Shown here: positions 16,929-26,133 of the stretch, one piece after another
Layout of the letters: the number at the start of each line of letters is the position of its first letter
How positions within the stretch are numbered: position 1 is the first letter of the stretch
NCBI RefSeq assembly: GCF_937973075.1
Contig: NZ_CALBWL010000022.1
Coordinates: 1 to 28,334 of the forward strand
DNA: 28,334 bases
Source of the DNA: an uncultured Campylobacter sp.
GTDB lineage: Bacteria > Campylobacterota > Campylobacteria > Campylobacterales > Campylobacteraceae
Direction: 5' to 3'
Notes under the pieces: model-generated
Told to the model about the DNA's origin: nothing
Database searches by the model: none
The model's input: the letters and a program-made list of their open reading frames with translations, nothing else
Made by a program: the position numbers and the translations under genes

Positions 16929-17619
16929 TCTCTACTTTCTTAAAAACATAGAAATACCCCAAGGAATTATTTTTATATTTGTTTCTAAATACCTTTAATC
17001 TACCTATTAAATCTAAAAGTCTAAAAATTACGTTTATCGGTAAGTAAAATATAGGACCCAAAAAGGGTTCTATCCTGAGACTACTTAGTGTATTTCGTAT
17101 AATTGATATAAAACAAAAGCCTACGTTTGCAAAGTCTCCTCCATACGTATCATATCTTATAAGTTCTAAATTCACTTCTTTTGCTAGCTTAATCATGGCA
17201 TTTGGAGCAAATCTAAAAAAATCAAGGGGGGGATTATGTATGCTTGCATTTTGCGCTTCAAGAGCAAAATAATACCCACCATCTTTAAGCACTCTTGAAA
17301 TTTCATAAAAAGTCTTCTTAATATAAAAAGAATCATCTAAAACAAAAACTGTCATAATTGCATCAAAATTATCATTCTCGCAAGGGATATTTTCAGAGCT
17401 ACCTATTATATCTGGATTTGCATATTCGCATTCACACACATCAAGACCTACGTAATCAGATTTTTTTAGTAATTTCTTATATGGTTTTTTTCCGCAACCT
17501 ATATCTAAAATTTTATACTTAGAATCAAAAAAAGAATCTATTGTCGCTATATATTTTATAACGTCTTTTAACAAGAATCTATATCCGGTAATCAAAGAAA
17601 AATATCTGTCAAAATACAT
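16921..17619 (-). CDS. class I SAM-dependent methyltransferase
   Basis: A 232-residue protein if translation starts at the ATG at 17619 (MYFDRYFSLITGYRF), which overlaps the upstream stop by 11 nt with AGGGGA upstream; an in-frame ATG at 17655 would add 12 residues. The SAM-binding motif KILDIGCGKKPYKKLL, then YVGLDV and FDAIMTVFVLDD, mark a Rossmann-fold class I methyltransferase. ALEAQNASIHNPPLDFFRF follows, a pattern seen in methyltransferases of sugar loci. It probably methylates a hydroxyl or carboxyl of the glycan or a precursor; the substrate is unknown. A/T-rich. Confidence 0.82.
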   Translation of the reverse strand: MYFDRYFSLITGYRFLLKDVIKYIATIDSFFDSKYKILDIGCGKKPYKKLLKKSDYVGLDVCECEYANPDIIGSSENIPCENDNFDAIMTVFVLDDSFYIKKTFYEISRVLKDGGYYFALEAQNASIHNPPLDFFRFAPNAMIKLAKEVNLELIRYDTYGGDFANVGFCFISIIRNTLSSLRIEPFLGPIFYLPINVIFRLLDLIGRLKVFRNKYKNNSLGYFYVFKKVENA

Positions 17620-18721
17620 CTTTATGTCCCCTATATGTTCCTTCGACCAAATCATTAAAAAGCCATCTATTGTTTTTCATAAAGCCTTCGTAAATTTCTT
17701 TAGTCTGTATATTTTGTAAATATTTATGATCCGAGATAAATGTTAGAAACATTTTCCAGTCACCTTTATATTTTATTTCGAACGCTCCATCGCCCACATC
17801 TAAAATATAGGTATTATTATAGCTCTCGTAATAATTAGCACATTCACTAAAAGTAGCATACCAAACATCTTTGTTTCTTAGATATCCGAAAATAAAATCT
17901 AAAGAATTTATGTCGTTGTAAATATTTGGCATCTGTATCTTACCATCAAATCTCGTTCTAAAAAAATGCTCCGCTATACTTACAGCCTGACCGCTCTTAA
18001 TCATATGCTCTAGTCTATATAAATTTAAAAAATATTTTGCTGCGCTTTTTACTGGGTTTTTACTATGATTAAACATATCTCCCGACAAATTTGACGGCAT
18101 CTCTATTATATTATGACCATTGTACTTCAGGTTGATATTATTTATAAACGGCTTATAGTCAAAAGACCACCATTTAAATCCGCACTCGCACAATCCATCT
18201 ATCAAATCATCTTTAAATTTATAACCAGGGCTTCTTCCGCCATACACCTCATACCCAAATCTATCTTTAAATTTAGCCGAATCGCTTTTTATGATGTCAA
18301 AATACTCTTCTTTGCTATATTGATCAAACTCATAACACCAAGTACTCGGGTCTAGCGTAGAATTTATTAGTCCATGATTGTGTCCGTGATAAGCTATTTC
18401 ATAGCCGCAATCTAATATAAAATTTAAAAAATTTTCGAATTCGGCCCTTTCAAAAATATCGTTGATTATAGATTTATCTTTATCCCAGTAAACCCCTTTG
18501 CCAAAAGGCAAAAAAAATGTGATTTTTATTTCGGGATATTTTTGAAGTAGGTTTTTATTAAGGTAGCTAAAAATAGATCCGTCGTTTGTTGTGCCATAGC
18601 CCGCATCGAAAAATGGGAAAATTTTTTGATGCTCTTTTTTAAAATATCCGTCGCACAAATCATCTATTCCCAATAAAATCGGCGATAAGCAATCGTCTTT
18701 CCATTTAGCTTTTTTAAGCAT
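17609..18721 (-). CDS. CE4 (NodB-like) polysaccharide deacetylase-family protein
   Basis: A 370-residue protein from the ATG at 18721 (AAAGGG 5 nt upstream; 8-nt ATGCTTAA overlap with the preceding gene); an earlier in-frame start would lengthen it by 14. It shows the NodB-homology order. GIDDLCDGYF corresponds to the TFDD motif with catalytic Asp-Asp. AYHGHNHG gives the metal His pair. GGRSPGYKFKDDLIDGLCEC resembles the R-x-P motif, and WWSFD follows. AEHFF supplies a late His. CE4 enzymes remove N- or O-acetyl groups from sugars. No signal peptide is seen, so it may act on a cytoplasmic lipid-linked intermediate. The C-terminal 80 residues match nothing I recognise. It lies between two methyltransferases. 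Confidence 0.72.
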   Translation of the reverse strand: MLKKAKWKDDCLSPILLGIDDLCDGYFKKEHQKIFPFFDAGYGTTNDGSIFSYLNKNLLQKYPEIKITFFLPFGKGVYWDKDKSIINDIFERAEFENFLNFILDCGYEIAYHGHNHGLINSTLDPSTWCYEFDQYSKEEYFDIIKSDSAKFKDRFGYEVYGGRSPGYKFKDDLIDGLCECGFKWWSFDYKPFINNINLKYNGHNIIEMPSNLSGDMFNHSKNPVKSAAKYFLNLYRLEHMIKSGQAVSIAEHFFRTRFDGKIQMPNIYNDINSLDFIFGYLRNKDVWYATFSECANYYESYNNTYILDVGDGAFEIKYKGDWKMFLTFISDHKYLQNIQTKEIYEGFMKNNRWLFNDLVEGTYRGHKDVF

Positions 18722-19571
18722 CCGTACCCTTTGTTTTTTGATAATATAAATACATATGGTCAAATATAGGTATTTGATTTATTGGGGTATAAAAATCAAT
18801 AAAATTCATAAATTTACCAAATACCTTTGAGGCGATAGGCATCTTTTTAAATGGATTAAACATACCGCCTGAAGTGTATTTTGTTTTTCGCAACACAAAT
18901 CCTTTCTCGGATATAAATTTATCTAAGAATACCTTGGAATAAAAATTTAAATGCTCCGGCTGGCTAAACATATGCCATCTGAAATTTATTTTATATAGCA
19001 ATTGAGCCTTAAAACTATGCAGATAAGGAATCATAATCACTAAAACTCCATTTTCTTCTACTAGCTGCGTTAATCTATCTAGTATAGGCACAGGATCCTT
19101 TAAATGCTCCAAAATGGCGTAGCAAGTCACTGCGTCAAATTTTTTATCTTTAAAGTCTATATTTTCGATAAATTCCTCGTAAATATTTAGTCCTCGTTTT
19201 ATTGCTACTTCGGCGCTTGATTTTGATAGTTCGATACCGTATTTCTCTATGCCCGCATCAAAGTGCATCAAAAAATCTCCCGTTCTGCAACCAAGATCCA
19301 GTACACTATTTATACTCGGTTGTATAGAATGTATAACCCTTTTTTCATTATCCCAGTATCTATCTTTTTTAAAAGTTACATCATACGAGCTTATGTTTTT
19401 ATCGCCTAGACTATCATATAACAGCCTAAGATCATAATCATGCTCGTTTATATCAAAAAAATAGCACTTGCAACTATCGCAAAAATACAACGTATAGTCT
19501 AAACTATTGTATATACTTCGCATTTTTTTTAGCGGGGTTACATCGTTTGCTTTACAAAATTTACATTGCAT
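18714..19571 (-). CDS. SAM-dependent methyltransferase with N-terminal zinc knuckle
   Basis: A 285-residue protein using the ATG at 19571, which has AAAGGGG 6 nt upstream and overlaps the preceding stop by 11 nt; longer in-frame starts exist. It opens with CKFC (about 3-6) and, 30 residues on, FCDSCKCYFFD, giving two CxxC pairs of a small zinc knuckle as in C-methyltransferase-like proteins. The SAM fold follows: VLDLGCRTGDFL, IEKYGIEL, AVTCYAILEHLKDPVPILD. The product probably methylates a nucleotide-linked sugar or the growing glycan. Two-methyltransferase loci often make partially methylated polysaccharides. Confidence 0.82.
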   Translation of the reverse strand: MQCKFCKANDVTPLKKMRSIYNSLDYTLYFCDSCKCYFFDINEHDYDLRLLYDSLGDKNISSYDVTFKKDRYWDNEKRVIHSIQPSINSVLDLGCRTGDFLMHFDAGIEKYGIELSKSSAEVAIKRGLNIYEEFIENIDFKDKKFDAVTCYAILEHLKDPVPILDRLTQLVEENGVLVIMIPYLHSFKAQLLYKINFRWHMFSQPEHLNFYSKVFLDKFISEKGFVLRKTKYTSGGMFNPFKKMPIASKVFGKFMNFIDFYTPINQIPIFDHMYLYYQKTKGTDA

Positions 19572-20541
19572 CCAAAACCCCTTTTGTTTTATCATATAAA
19601 TCATCTAAATTTCTATTCTTAAACAAAATCGTTCCTATCGGTCTGTCGCACACATCGCTTGCTATCGCAGGGCATTTAAAGTATAAAGCCTCTCGAATAC
19701 TAAGGGCGTCGCCATCGGTATTCGTAGGTCTTATCATTAGACTAGCTTTTTTAAATATAGGCCAAAGCTCTTTTTGCCCAGTCAGAAAATAAAAATTTTC
19801 CTCTAAATTTAACTCTTTTATACGCAGATGCATTTTATCTATATACTCCGTATTAACCTTTTCATTTGCTAGCGCAAAAATAAACCCTAAATTTGGATAG
19901 ACGTTTTTTAGCTTATCCGTAAGTTCTATGCATATATCAAGTCCGTATAAGTCGGTATTTTTATAAAAAGATATTTGAAATGCATTTGCCGTTATTATCT
20001 GTGTCTTGCTTTTTATAAAATCGTAAAAAGCGCCGGGGTAGGTAGCTAAAATTTTATCTTCCTCCTCTAACGGCGGCGGCAAAAAAGCATGCTCGATTAT
20101 GATACTTTTTGGAATACGTAAATTCCTACTTTTGCAATCGTCCAAAATGTGTTTATTAACCACTACCAAAACATCTATGTAATGAAAAAAAACCCTATAA
20201 ATCAACGCCTTAAATTTAGAGCTCTCCTCAAACAGCCTTGGATTATGGCTAGTGGCAATTAAATCAAAATTTTTAAAAAGTCTAGCAATCATAAGCATAA
20301 AAGCTATCGTTATGCTAAACGAGTGGATATTTATAGCTCGAAATTTTGTCCTACACAATACTGCAAACAAATCGATATATTTTTTAAAACTATTCTTGGA
20401 TACATCAAATACTTGCGAATTATCTAGCGATTTACTAAGTCTATAAATATAAACCGACACTCCGCCAAGAGGAGGCGGATACGGTCCGATTATTAAAATT
20501 TTATCATATTTTTTAAGCCTATCTTGCACTAACGAACTCAT
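19561..20541 (-). CDS. GT4-like glycosyltransferase
   Basis: A 326-residue protein if started at the ATG at 20541, where ATGA overlaps the stop of the dehydrogenase gene; an in-frame ATG at 20580 would overlap further. The glycine-rich loop IIGPYPPPLGGVSVYIYRL near the N-terminus is the acceptor-site loop of many GT4 enzymes. SHNPRLFEE, then MIRPTNTDGDALSIREALYF near the C-terminus, replaces the canonical EX7E by DGDALSIREAL. That Asp/Glu variation is common in GT4 but leaves the catalytic residue uncertain. Donor unknown. Confidence 0.8.
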   Translation of the reverse strand: MSSLVQDRLKKYDKILIIGPYPPPLGGVSVYIYRLSKSLDNSQVFDVSKNSFKKYIDLFAVLCRTKFRAINIHSFSITIAFMLMIARLFKNFDLIATSHNPRLFEESSKFKALIYRVFFHYIDVLVVVNKHILDDCKSRNLRIPKSIIIEHAFLPPPLEEEDKILATYPGAFYDFIKSKTQIITANAFQISFYKNTDLYGLDICIELTDKLKNVYPNLGFIFALANEKVNTEYIDKMHLRIKELNLEENFYFLTGQKELWPIFKKASLMIRPTNTDGDALSIREALYFKCPAIASDVCDRPIGTILFKNRNLDDLYDKTKGVLDAM

Positions 20542-22667
20542 ATCAAAAACGAAATCTCCGTCGTCTGCACCATATCCCAAAGCTCTATCGGCCAGCCTTT
20601 TTTGCTTCCTTTTAGAGCCTCAAATAGCGCCTCAAGCTCTTCTGGCTGCCCCTTTTGGCTCACATTTGTTGAAATTTCTTTCAGCCCCACTCCATATCCT
20701 TTTAAGCTTTTGTAATCGTCCAAAACGATGCTCTTGCCGTCGAAGTGGATCTCCATAAATTCCTTGCTTAGCTCCTTGCTGCCGTTTGCAAAATACTCGA
20801 TATTTGCCACCGAGCCGTCTTTGTATTTTAAGACGATGGATTTGTTATCCTCGGCGCTATATTTTTCATTACTCGGCGTGATCGCCTGCGAAAATACGCT
20901 CTGTATCTCGCTGCCCGTTAGCGCCGTCATTAGATCTATTATGTGGCACGCTTCGCCCACCATTCTGCCGCCGTTTTCATGCACCCAGTGATCCATCGGT
21001 ATGTAGCCCGCGTTCATTCTATATCTAATTATCATCGGATTTATTCTAGCGCTCGTGTGCTTTTTTATCTCCTCTGCATAAGCGCTAAATCGCCTGTTAA
21101 ATCCCACGAATAAAAGGGGCTTGTCGCCTCCCCCTTCGTAAAATTTCTTTATCTTTTCAAGCTCGTCTTTATTCGTCGCAAGCGGCTTTTCTACAAATAC
21201 GTTTTTACCCGCTTCAAGCGCCTTTAAAGTAAGCTCCGCATGGCTATCGTGCCTTGTGGAGATGATCACCAGATCGATGTTTTTATCGTTTAAAACATCG
21301 TCTAAATTTGAAGTAGCGTAGTTCGCTCCGTATTGCTGTGCCACCGCCTTTGCCTTATGTCCGCTTCGGTTCATTATCGCGTAAATTTTATACTTATCCG
21401 TAAGCTTTGAGATATTAGGCAGGTGCATTCCGGTAGCAAATCCGCCGACGCCGATGAACGCGACGTTTATCACATCTCTGTTTACTGGCGCGGAGCTTAT
21501 AATGATTTTTTTATCATGATTTAGATAGCTATCAAGCTCGGTTAAATTTGCCTCGCCGTAGTCGAGCAAAACCATAAGCGGCTTATTCTGCGAAGTCTGC
21601 AGCGACTCAAATGCCTCCGTTACCTGCTCGATAGGATATTTCGCGTCTATGAGCTTATCCAGCTTGATCAAATTTTCATTTACCAGCCTTAGATACTCGC
21701 TCATATTTCGATTTTCAGTCCATCTTACGTAGCTAAACGGATAATCAAGCCCTCCTTCTTCGTAGCTCTTATCGTAGCGACCGGGGCCATAGGATGTGGA
21801 GATGAGAAAATCAAGCTCCTTTTTATACATATCCTCTCTATTGATCTGCATGCCGGCAACGCCCACGAGCACCACTCTGCCCTTTTTCTTGCACATCTGA
21901 AAGCTTTGCGACAGCGGCTCGCTACTGCTCGTAGCGGCGGTAAATAGCACTCCATCGGCGCCGTACCCACCGCTCCAAGACGCAACTACGTCTAACAAAT
22001 CGTCTCTTGACGGGTTTATGACGAGCTCTGCGCCGTATTCCTTTGCTATCTGCAAGCGCCTATCGTCAAAATCGCTGACAGCAACCCTCACTCCTGAAAT
22101 TTTAAGCATCTGCACCGCAAGAAGCCCTAATATCCCCGCACCGACCACTACGCAGGTCTCGCCCAGCCTTAGATCGATCCGCCTAACGCCCTGCATCGCT
22201 ATGCCGCCCAGCGTCACGGTGCAAGCTCGCTCAAAGTCCATATCCTGCGGCATTTTCATAACTAAATTTTTAGGTACGTCTACGTATTCTGCGTGGTTTG
22301 CAAGTCCTGCACCGGCTGCGGCGACGCGCTCACCGATTTCAAAATTTGAAACGCCCTCTCCGACCGCTATGACGACGCCGCTAAGCGAATAGCCGGTCGG
22401 GCTTCCGCTATCAAGCTTGCCCTTTACCTTCGCATAGGCGTTTGCGATGCCGTCTGATTTTATCATACTGATGACTTTTTTTACGTTTTCAGGCTGTTCT
22501 AAGGCTCGCTTTATCAGACTCTTTCCGCTATTTGATACGCCGCTTATCTCGGTGCCCGCCGATATGCAGCTATTTACTACTTTTATAAGAACACATCCCT
22601 TTGAAACGCTTGGGGCAGGGATCTGCTCCGCTAAAACTTTACCTTTTTTAACTATTGCTTGTATCAT
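20538..22667 (-). CDS. bi-domain oxidoreductase: zinc-type ADH fused to Gfo/Idh/MocA dehydrogenase
   Basis: A 709-residue fusion, taking the ATG at 22667 (ATGA overlap with the acyltransferase stop, AAAGG upstream); an in-frame start at 22772 would give 35 extra residues that run through the acyltransferase gene. Residues 1 to about 350 form a GroES-like/Rossmann medium-chain dehydrogenase (CISAGTEISG, RVAAAGAGLANHAEYV, VVGAGILGLLAVQML). About 385-709 is a Gfo/Idh/MocA oxidoreductase (VAFIGVGGFATGMHLP, VFVEKPLATN, GRMVGEACHIIDL). Fusions of this kind are frequent in O-antigen and capsule loci beside heparinase-family genes. A role in making an unusual oxidised or reduced sugar is likely, but the substrate is unknown. 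GC is moderate. Confidence 0.87.
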   Translation of the reverse strand: MIQAIVKKGKVLAEQIPAPSVSKGCVLIKVVNSCISAGTEISGVSNSGKSLIKRALEQPENVKKVISMIKSDGIANAYAKVKGKLDSGSPTGYSLSGVVIAVGEGVSNFEIGERVAAAGAGLANHAEYVDVPKNLVMKMPQDMDFERACTVTLGGIAMQGVRRIDLRLGETCVVVGAGILGLLAVQMLKISGVRVAVSDFDDRRLQIAKEYGAELVINPSRDDLLDVVASWSGGYGADGVLFTAATSSSEPLSQSFQMCKKKGRVVLVGVAGMQINREDMYKKELDFLISTSYGPGRYDKSYEEGGLDYPFSYVRWTENRNMSEYLRLVNENLIKLDKLIDAKYPIEQVTEAFESLQTSQNKPLMVLLDYGEANLTELDSYLNHDKKIIISSAPVNRDVINVAFIGVGGFATGMHLPNISKLTDKYKIYAIMNRSGHKAKAVAQQYGANYATSNLDDVLNDKNIDLVIISTRHDSHAELTLKALEAGKNVFVEKPLATNKDELEKIKKFYEGGGDKPLLFVGFNRRFSAYAEEIKKHTSARINPMIIRYRMNAGYIPMDHWVHENGGRMVGEACHIIDLMTALTGSEIQSVFSQAITPSNEKYSAEDNKSIVLKYKDGSVANIEYFANGSKELSKEFMEIHFDGKSIVLDDYKSLKGYGVGLKEISTNVSQKGQPEELEALFEALKGSKKGWPIELWDMVQTTEISFLI

Positions 22668-23761
22668 TTTACAACCTTTATTTGTTTTAATTTCAATGCC
22701 GGCTTTTCTATAAAATTCCAAGAAACGCAAGCGATCGTGAGCGTCGCTGCTACCACTATGAGATATAGCCATAAAGAGCCGCCAAAGCCCAGACTAATTA
22801 GAATTTGAACTATCAGCATATGATAGAGATATGTACTATAAGAGAGATCGGTGCTTCTAGCTATCTTTAAATTTGTGTAGGAAAAAGCCATACTAAAGAT
22901 CACTAGCGCCAAAAGGAAAATTTGAAATACAGTAGAAATTTCCAAGCCTCTCTTATAATCTCCAAGCCCGCTTCCAAACTCTATAGCCGCAAAACAAAAT
23001 ATCAAATAGAGCGCAATATAATATAAGCCGTAGCCTACGAGATATTTTTTTATCTCCAGCCAATAAAGCCTCATGACCATGCCGATGATAAATACCCACA
23101 AAAACGGCAAGCATATAAGCTCAAGAAGCTTATTTAAATTTGAAGCGGAGTAAAAATTTTCATCGGCGATTGCGGGAATTATCATTGATGTAAAAAATAG
23201 GAAAACTAGTAATAAATTTCTTATGATCACTTTCCTAATACACAAAATAAATGGAAGGACGATATAAAACGATAGTTCGACGCTAAGCGTCCATAAAACG
23301 CCGCTCGGGTAAGAGCTAAAAAAGCCGTTATAATTATATAAAGCATCGTTTTTTATACCGATTATAAAGCCCGCTATGCCTGAAGCGGCGGTAATGACAT
23401 ACAGCACGAAGTATTCTACGTATTTTAATACCGAGATATCATTAAAATTTTTGCCCACGTACATAGCTAGCTCAAGTACTAAAATATTGACAAATAGAGC
23501 CGGATATATCCTAAGCGCTCTTTTTATAAAATACTCTTTTAAATTCCCGCTGTTTAAATAACTATCGGTAATTAAAAATCCCGAAACCAGAAAAAATAAT
23601 GGGACGCCGGGAAATAGCCTAAGAAACTTATCCACGTGCCCCCCCCATAAAAGCGGTATTTTTAACCATCCTGTCGAGTGCATATATACCACTTGTAAAG
23701 CAAAAAGTAATCTAAAAAAATTCAGATGGTTATCTCTATCTATTACTTTTTGAAAACTCAT
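22664..23761 (-). CDS. acyltransferase family 3 membrane protein
   Basis: A 365-residue multi-pass inner-membrane protein of the acyltransferase 3 family (OafA-like core without the SGNH domain). The start NFFRLLFALQVVYMHSTG contains the conserved His of the family and its 'RhhAahxVhxxH'-like layout. PLFFLVSGFLI, YPALFVNIL and GVLWTLSVELSFY are the other usual stretches. About ten hydrophobic helices are present. It would transfer an acyl group, often acetyl, to a sugar of the lipid-linked repeat unit or the polymer. ATGA overlaps join it to wecC (23758-23761) and to the dehydrogenase gene (22664-22667), so it is tightly co-translated. Confidence 0.87.
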   Translation of the reverse strand: MSFQKVIDRDNHLNFFRLLFALQVVYMHSTGWLKIPLLWGGHVDKFLRLFPGVPLFFLVSGFLITDSYLNSGNLKEYFIKRALRIYPALFVNILVLELAMYVGKNFNDISVLKYVEYFVLYVITAASGIAGFIIGIKNDALYNYNGFFSSYPSGVLWTLSVELSFYIVLPFILCIRKVIIRNLLLVFLFFTSMIIPAIADENFYSASNLNKLLELICLPFLWVFIIGMVMRLYWLEIKKYLVGYGLYYIALYLIFCFAAIEFGSGLGDYKRGLEISTVFQIFLLALVIFSMAFSYTNLKIARSTDLSYSTYLYHMLIVQILISLGFGGSLWLYLIVVAATLTIACVSWNFIEKPALKLKQIKVVK

Positions 23762-24948
23762 TTACAAATTCCGCAAAAATCCAAAACTTCTTTTTCTATT
23801 TTTAGCCCTTTAAATTCCTTATGTCCGACCAAGAATACGATAATGTCTGAAATTTCGATAGCCTTTTTATAATCCGCTATCTCAAAATCTTTGTGAGCCT
23901 TGATGTTGGGCTCTACGGCGATCACATCGACGCCGTCTGCGATCAAGCATTTGGTTATATTTAGCGCAGGCGACTCCCGCAAATCGTCGATGTCCGGCTT
24001 AAAAGCAAGCCCCATGCACGCGACTTTGGGCTTTTTGCCGTTTCGCAGCTCAAATTTCAAAGCGGCGTTTTTGATCTTTTCTATGCTCCACTCGGCTTTG
24101 TGGTTATTGACCTCTCTTGCGGATTTGATCAGCCTCGCTTCGTAGCCGCCCGCATGCACTATAAACCACGGATCGACCGCTATGCAGTGCCCGCCTACGC
24201 CGCAGCCCGGGCTTAAAATATTAACTCGCGGATGACGGTTTGCTAGCGAGATGAGCTCCCAGACGTTAATGCCGAATTTATCGCACAAAATGCTAAGTTC
24301 GTTTGCGAAGGCTATGTTTACGTCGCGAAAAGAATTTTCGGTGAGCTTCGCCATTTCGGCGGTTCTTGCGTCCGTTTTTAAAATTTCGCCTTTAACGAAC
24401 GTCTTATAAAATTCCGCCGTTTTCTCGGCAGACTCCCTGCTTAGACCGCCCACGATCCTATCGTTTTGCGTAAGCTCTTTTAAAATTTTACCGGGCAAAA
24501 CCCTCTCCGGGCAGTGAGCGATGTAAATTTTAGAGATATCGACGCCGCTATCTTTTAAAATTTGACCTACCTTCTCCGTCGTGCCAACCGGCGAAGTGGA
24601 TTCTAAGATCACGATATTCCCCTCTTTGATATAGGGCGCCACCGCCCTGCTCGCACTTATGACGTAATCGATATTTGGCACGTATCCGTCACGAAACGGC
24701 GTAGGAACGGCTATGATAAAAACGTCTGCGAAATCTGGCTTAACGTCTGCTTTTAAATTTCCGCTTTCTATGGATTTTTTTACAAGCTCGCCGAGCCCTT
24801 GCTCTACGATATGAATTTTGCCCTGATTGATCGTATCTACGACGTTTTGGAGCAGATCGACCCCATGGACATGGTAGCCGCTGCTAGCCAAAAGCGCCGC
24901 CGTCGGCAGGCCGATGTATCCAAGACCTACTATACAAATTTTTTTCAC
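23758..24948 (-). CDS. wecC: WecC, UDP-N-acetyl-D-mannosamine dehydrogenase
   Basis: The 396-residue enzyme oxidises UDP-ManNAc to UDP-ManNAcA using NAD. The best start is GTG at 24948: GGAGGA lies 7 nt upstream, and the GTGA overlap with the wecB stop (24945-24947) is the pattern of this operon. A 5' ATG at 24984 would add a 12-residue tail that only reads through the end of wecB. The Rossmann motif KKICIVGLGYIGLPTAALLA starts the protein. AVPTPFRDG, ESTSPVGTTEKVG, HCPERVLPGK and GCGVGGHCIAVDPWF (with the catalytic Cys) follow in family order. Together with WecB it points to ManNAcA in the glycan. Confidence 0.93.
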   Translation of the reverse strand: MKKICIVGLGYIGLPTAALLASSGYHVHGVDLLQNVVDTINQGKIHIVEQGLGELVKKSIESGNLKADVKPDFADVFIIAVPTPFRDGYVPNIDYVISASRAVAPYIKEGNIVILESTSPVGTTEKVGQILKDSGVDISKIYIAHCPERVLPGKILKELTQNDRIVGGLSRESAEKTAEFYKTFVKGEILKTDARTAEMAKLTENSFRDVNIAFANELSILCDKFGINVWELISLANRHPRVNILSPGCGVGGHCIAVDPWFIVHAGGYEARLIKSAREVNNHKAEWSIEKIKNAALKFELRNGKKPKVACMGLAFKPDIDDLRESPALNITKCLIADGVDVIAVEPNIKAHKDFEIADYKKAIEISDIIVFLVGHKEFKGLKIEKEVLDFCGICK

Positions 24949-26081
24949 AATGTTTCCTCCAAAAAATCGAGTATCCTTTCGCACGCTTTTCCGTCGCCGT
25001 AAGGACTGATGCTTTGGCTCATTTTATCATATTCGTCTTTTGAATTTAATAATTTTTGCGCTTCTTTTACGATATTTTCTCGCTTTGTTCCGACCAGCCT
25101 CACGCATCCCGCCTCTATCCCCTCGGGGCGCTCGGTTCTGTTTCTAGTTACCAAAACGGGCTTGCAAAGGCTCGGCGCCTCCTCCTGGATGCCGCCGCTA
25201 TCGGTGATGATCATATACGCTTTACTCATCAGATACACGAACGCGTCGTATTCCAGCGGATCCATCAAGAAAATATTCGGTAGGCCCGATAAAATTTCTT
25301 TCACCGGCTTTTGGACGTTCGGATTGAGGTGTACGGGATAGACTATGTCCACGTCGGCATTATTAGCGGCTATTTCGCGCAGAGCCTCGCATATGCTCAC
25401 GAAGCCTTCGCCGAAATTTTCCCGTCTATGGCCAGTTACGAGAATAAATTTTCTCTCGCCAAGATGAAATTTAAAATTTATGGAAGATAAAATTTTATCT
25501 CGCAATGCCGCATCGCACTCTATCTTATCGATAGTCCAAAAAAGCGCGTCTATTACGGTATTGCCGCTAACTACTATGTTTTCTGCGCTCTTGCCCTCTT
25601 TTAGTAGATTATCTTTTGCGCCCGCGGTCGGCGCGAAGTGATACTTGGCTATCAGACCGGTGATCTGCCTATTTATCTCCTCTGGGAAGGGCGAATAGAT
25701 ATCGTGCGTCCTAAGGCCCGCTTCGACGTGCGCCACATCGATCTTTTGATAAAAGGCGGCTAGCGATACCACGCTTGTCGTAGTCGTATCGCCGTGGACA
25801 AATACGACGTCCGGCCTATAGCGCTCGAATATCCCGCGCATGCCGAGCAGCACCCCCGATGTCACATCGTACAGATCCTGAGCCTGCTTCATTAAATTTA
25901 GATCGAAATCAGGCTTTATCTCAAAAAATTCAAGCACCTGATCAAGCATCTGTCTGTGCTGGGCCGTGACGCAAACCTTTACCTCAAATTCCGAGTGCTT
26001 TTGAAATTCCTTTATCAACAGAGCCATCTTAATGGCCTCTGGGCGCGTTCCAAATACTATTAAAATTTTTCTTTTCGTCAT
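24945..26081 (-). CDS. wecB: WecB, non-hydrolysing UDP-GlcNAc 2-epimerase
   Basis: This 378-residue epimerase converts UDP-GlcNAc to UDP-ManNAc. Signatures in order: IVFGTRPEAIKMA (8-20), VHGDTTTTSVVSLAAF, HVEAGLRTHDIYSPFPEEIN, VTGHRRENFGEGF and DSGGIQEEAPSL. All are the UDP-binding and active-site residues of the non-hydrolysing class. AGGGGAG lies just before the ATG, and the 52-nt gap to the gene upstream is the largest in the block, so an internal promoter there is possible, though I see none clearly. The gene is GC-richer than the membrane protein upstream. Confidence 0.94.
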   Translation of the reverse strand: MTKRKILIVFGTRPEAIKMALLIKEFQKHSEFEVKVCVTAQHRQMLDQVLEFFEIKPDFDLNLMKQAQDLYDVTSGVLLGMRGIFERYRPDVVFVHGDTTTTSVVSLAAFYQKIDVAHVEAGLRTHDIYSPFPEEINRQITGLIAKYHFAPTAGAKDNLLKEGKSAENIVVSGNTVIDALFWTIDKIECDAALRDKILSSINFKFHLGERKFILVTGHRRENFGEGFVSICEALREIAANNADVDIVYPVHLNPNVQKPVKEILSGLPNIFLMDPLEYDAFVYLMSKAYMIITDSGGIQEEAPSLCKPVLVTRNRTERPEGIEAGCVRLVGTKRENIVKEAQKLLNSKDEYDKMSQSISPYGDGKACERILDFLEETL

Positions 26082-26133
26082 AAACTCCCCTAAATATTAG
26101 TTTTTGCCCAAAGTCTATATAGTAATATTAAAA

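Noticed and set aside
7447..25341. Many plus-strand ORFs inside the glycan locus (for example 13943-14473, 22018-22392, 25009-25341)
   Set aside because: They lie wholly opposite strongly supported minus-strand genes and show no recognisable domains.
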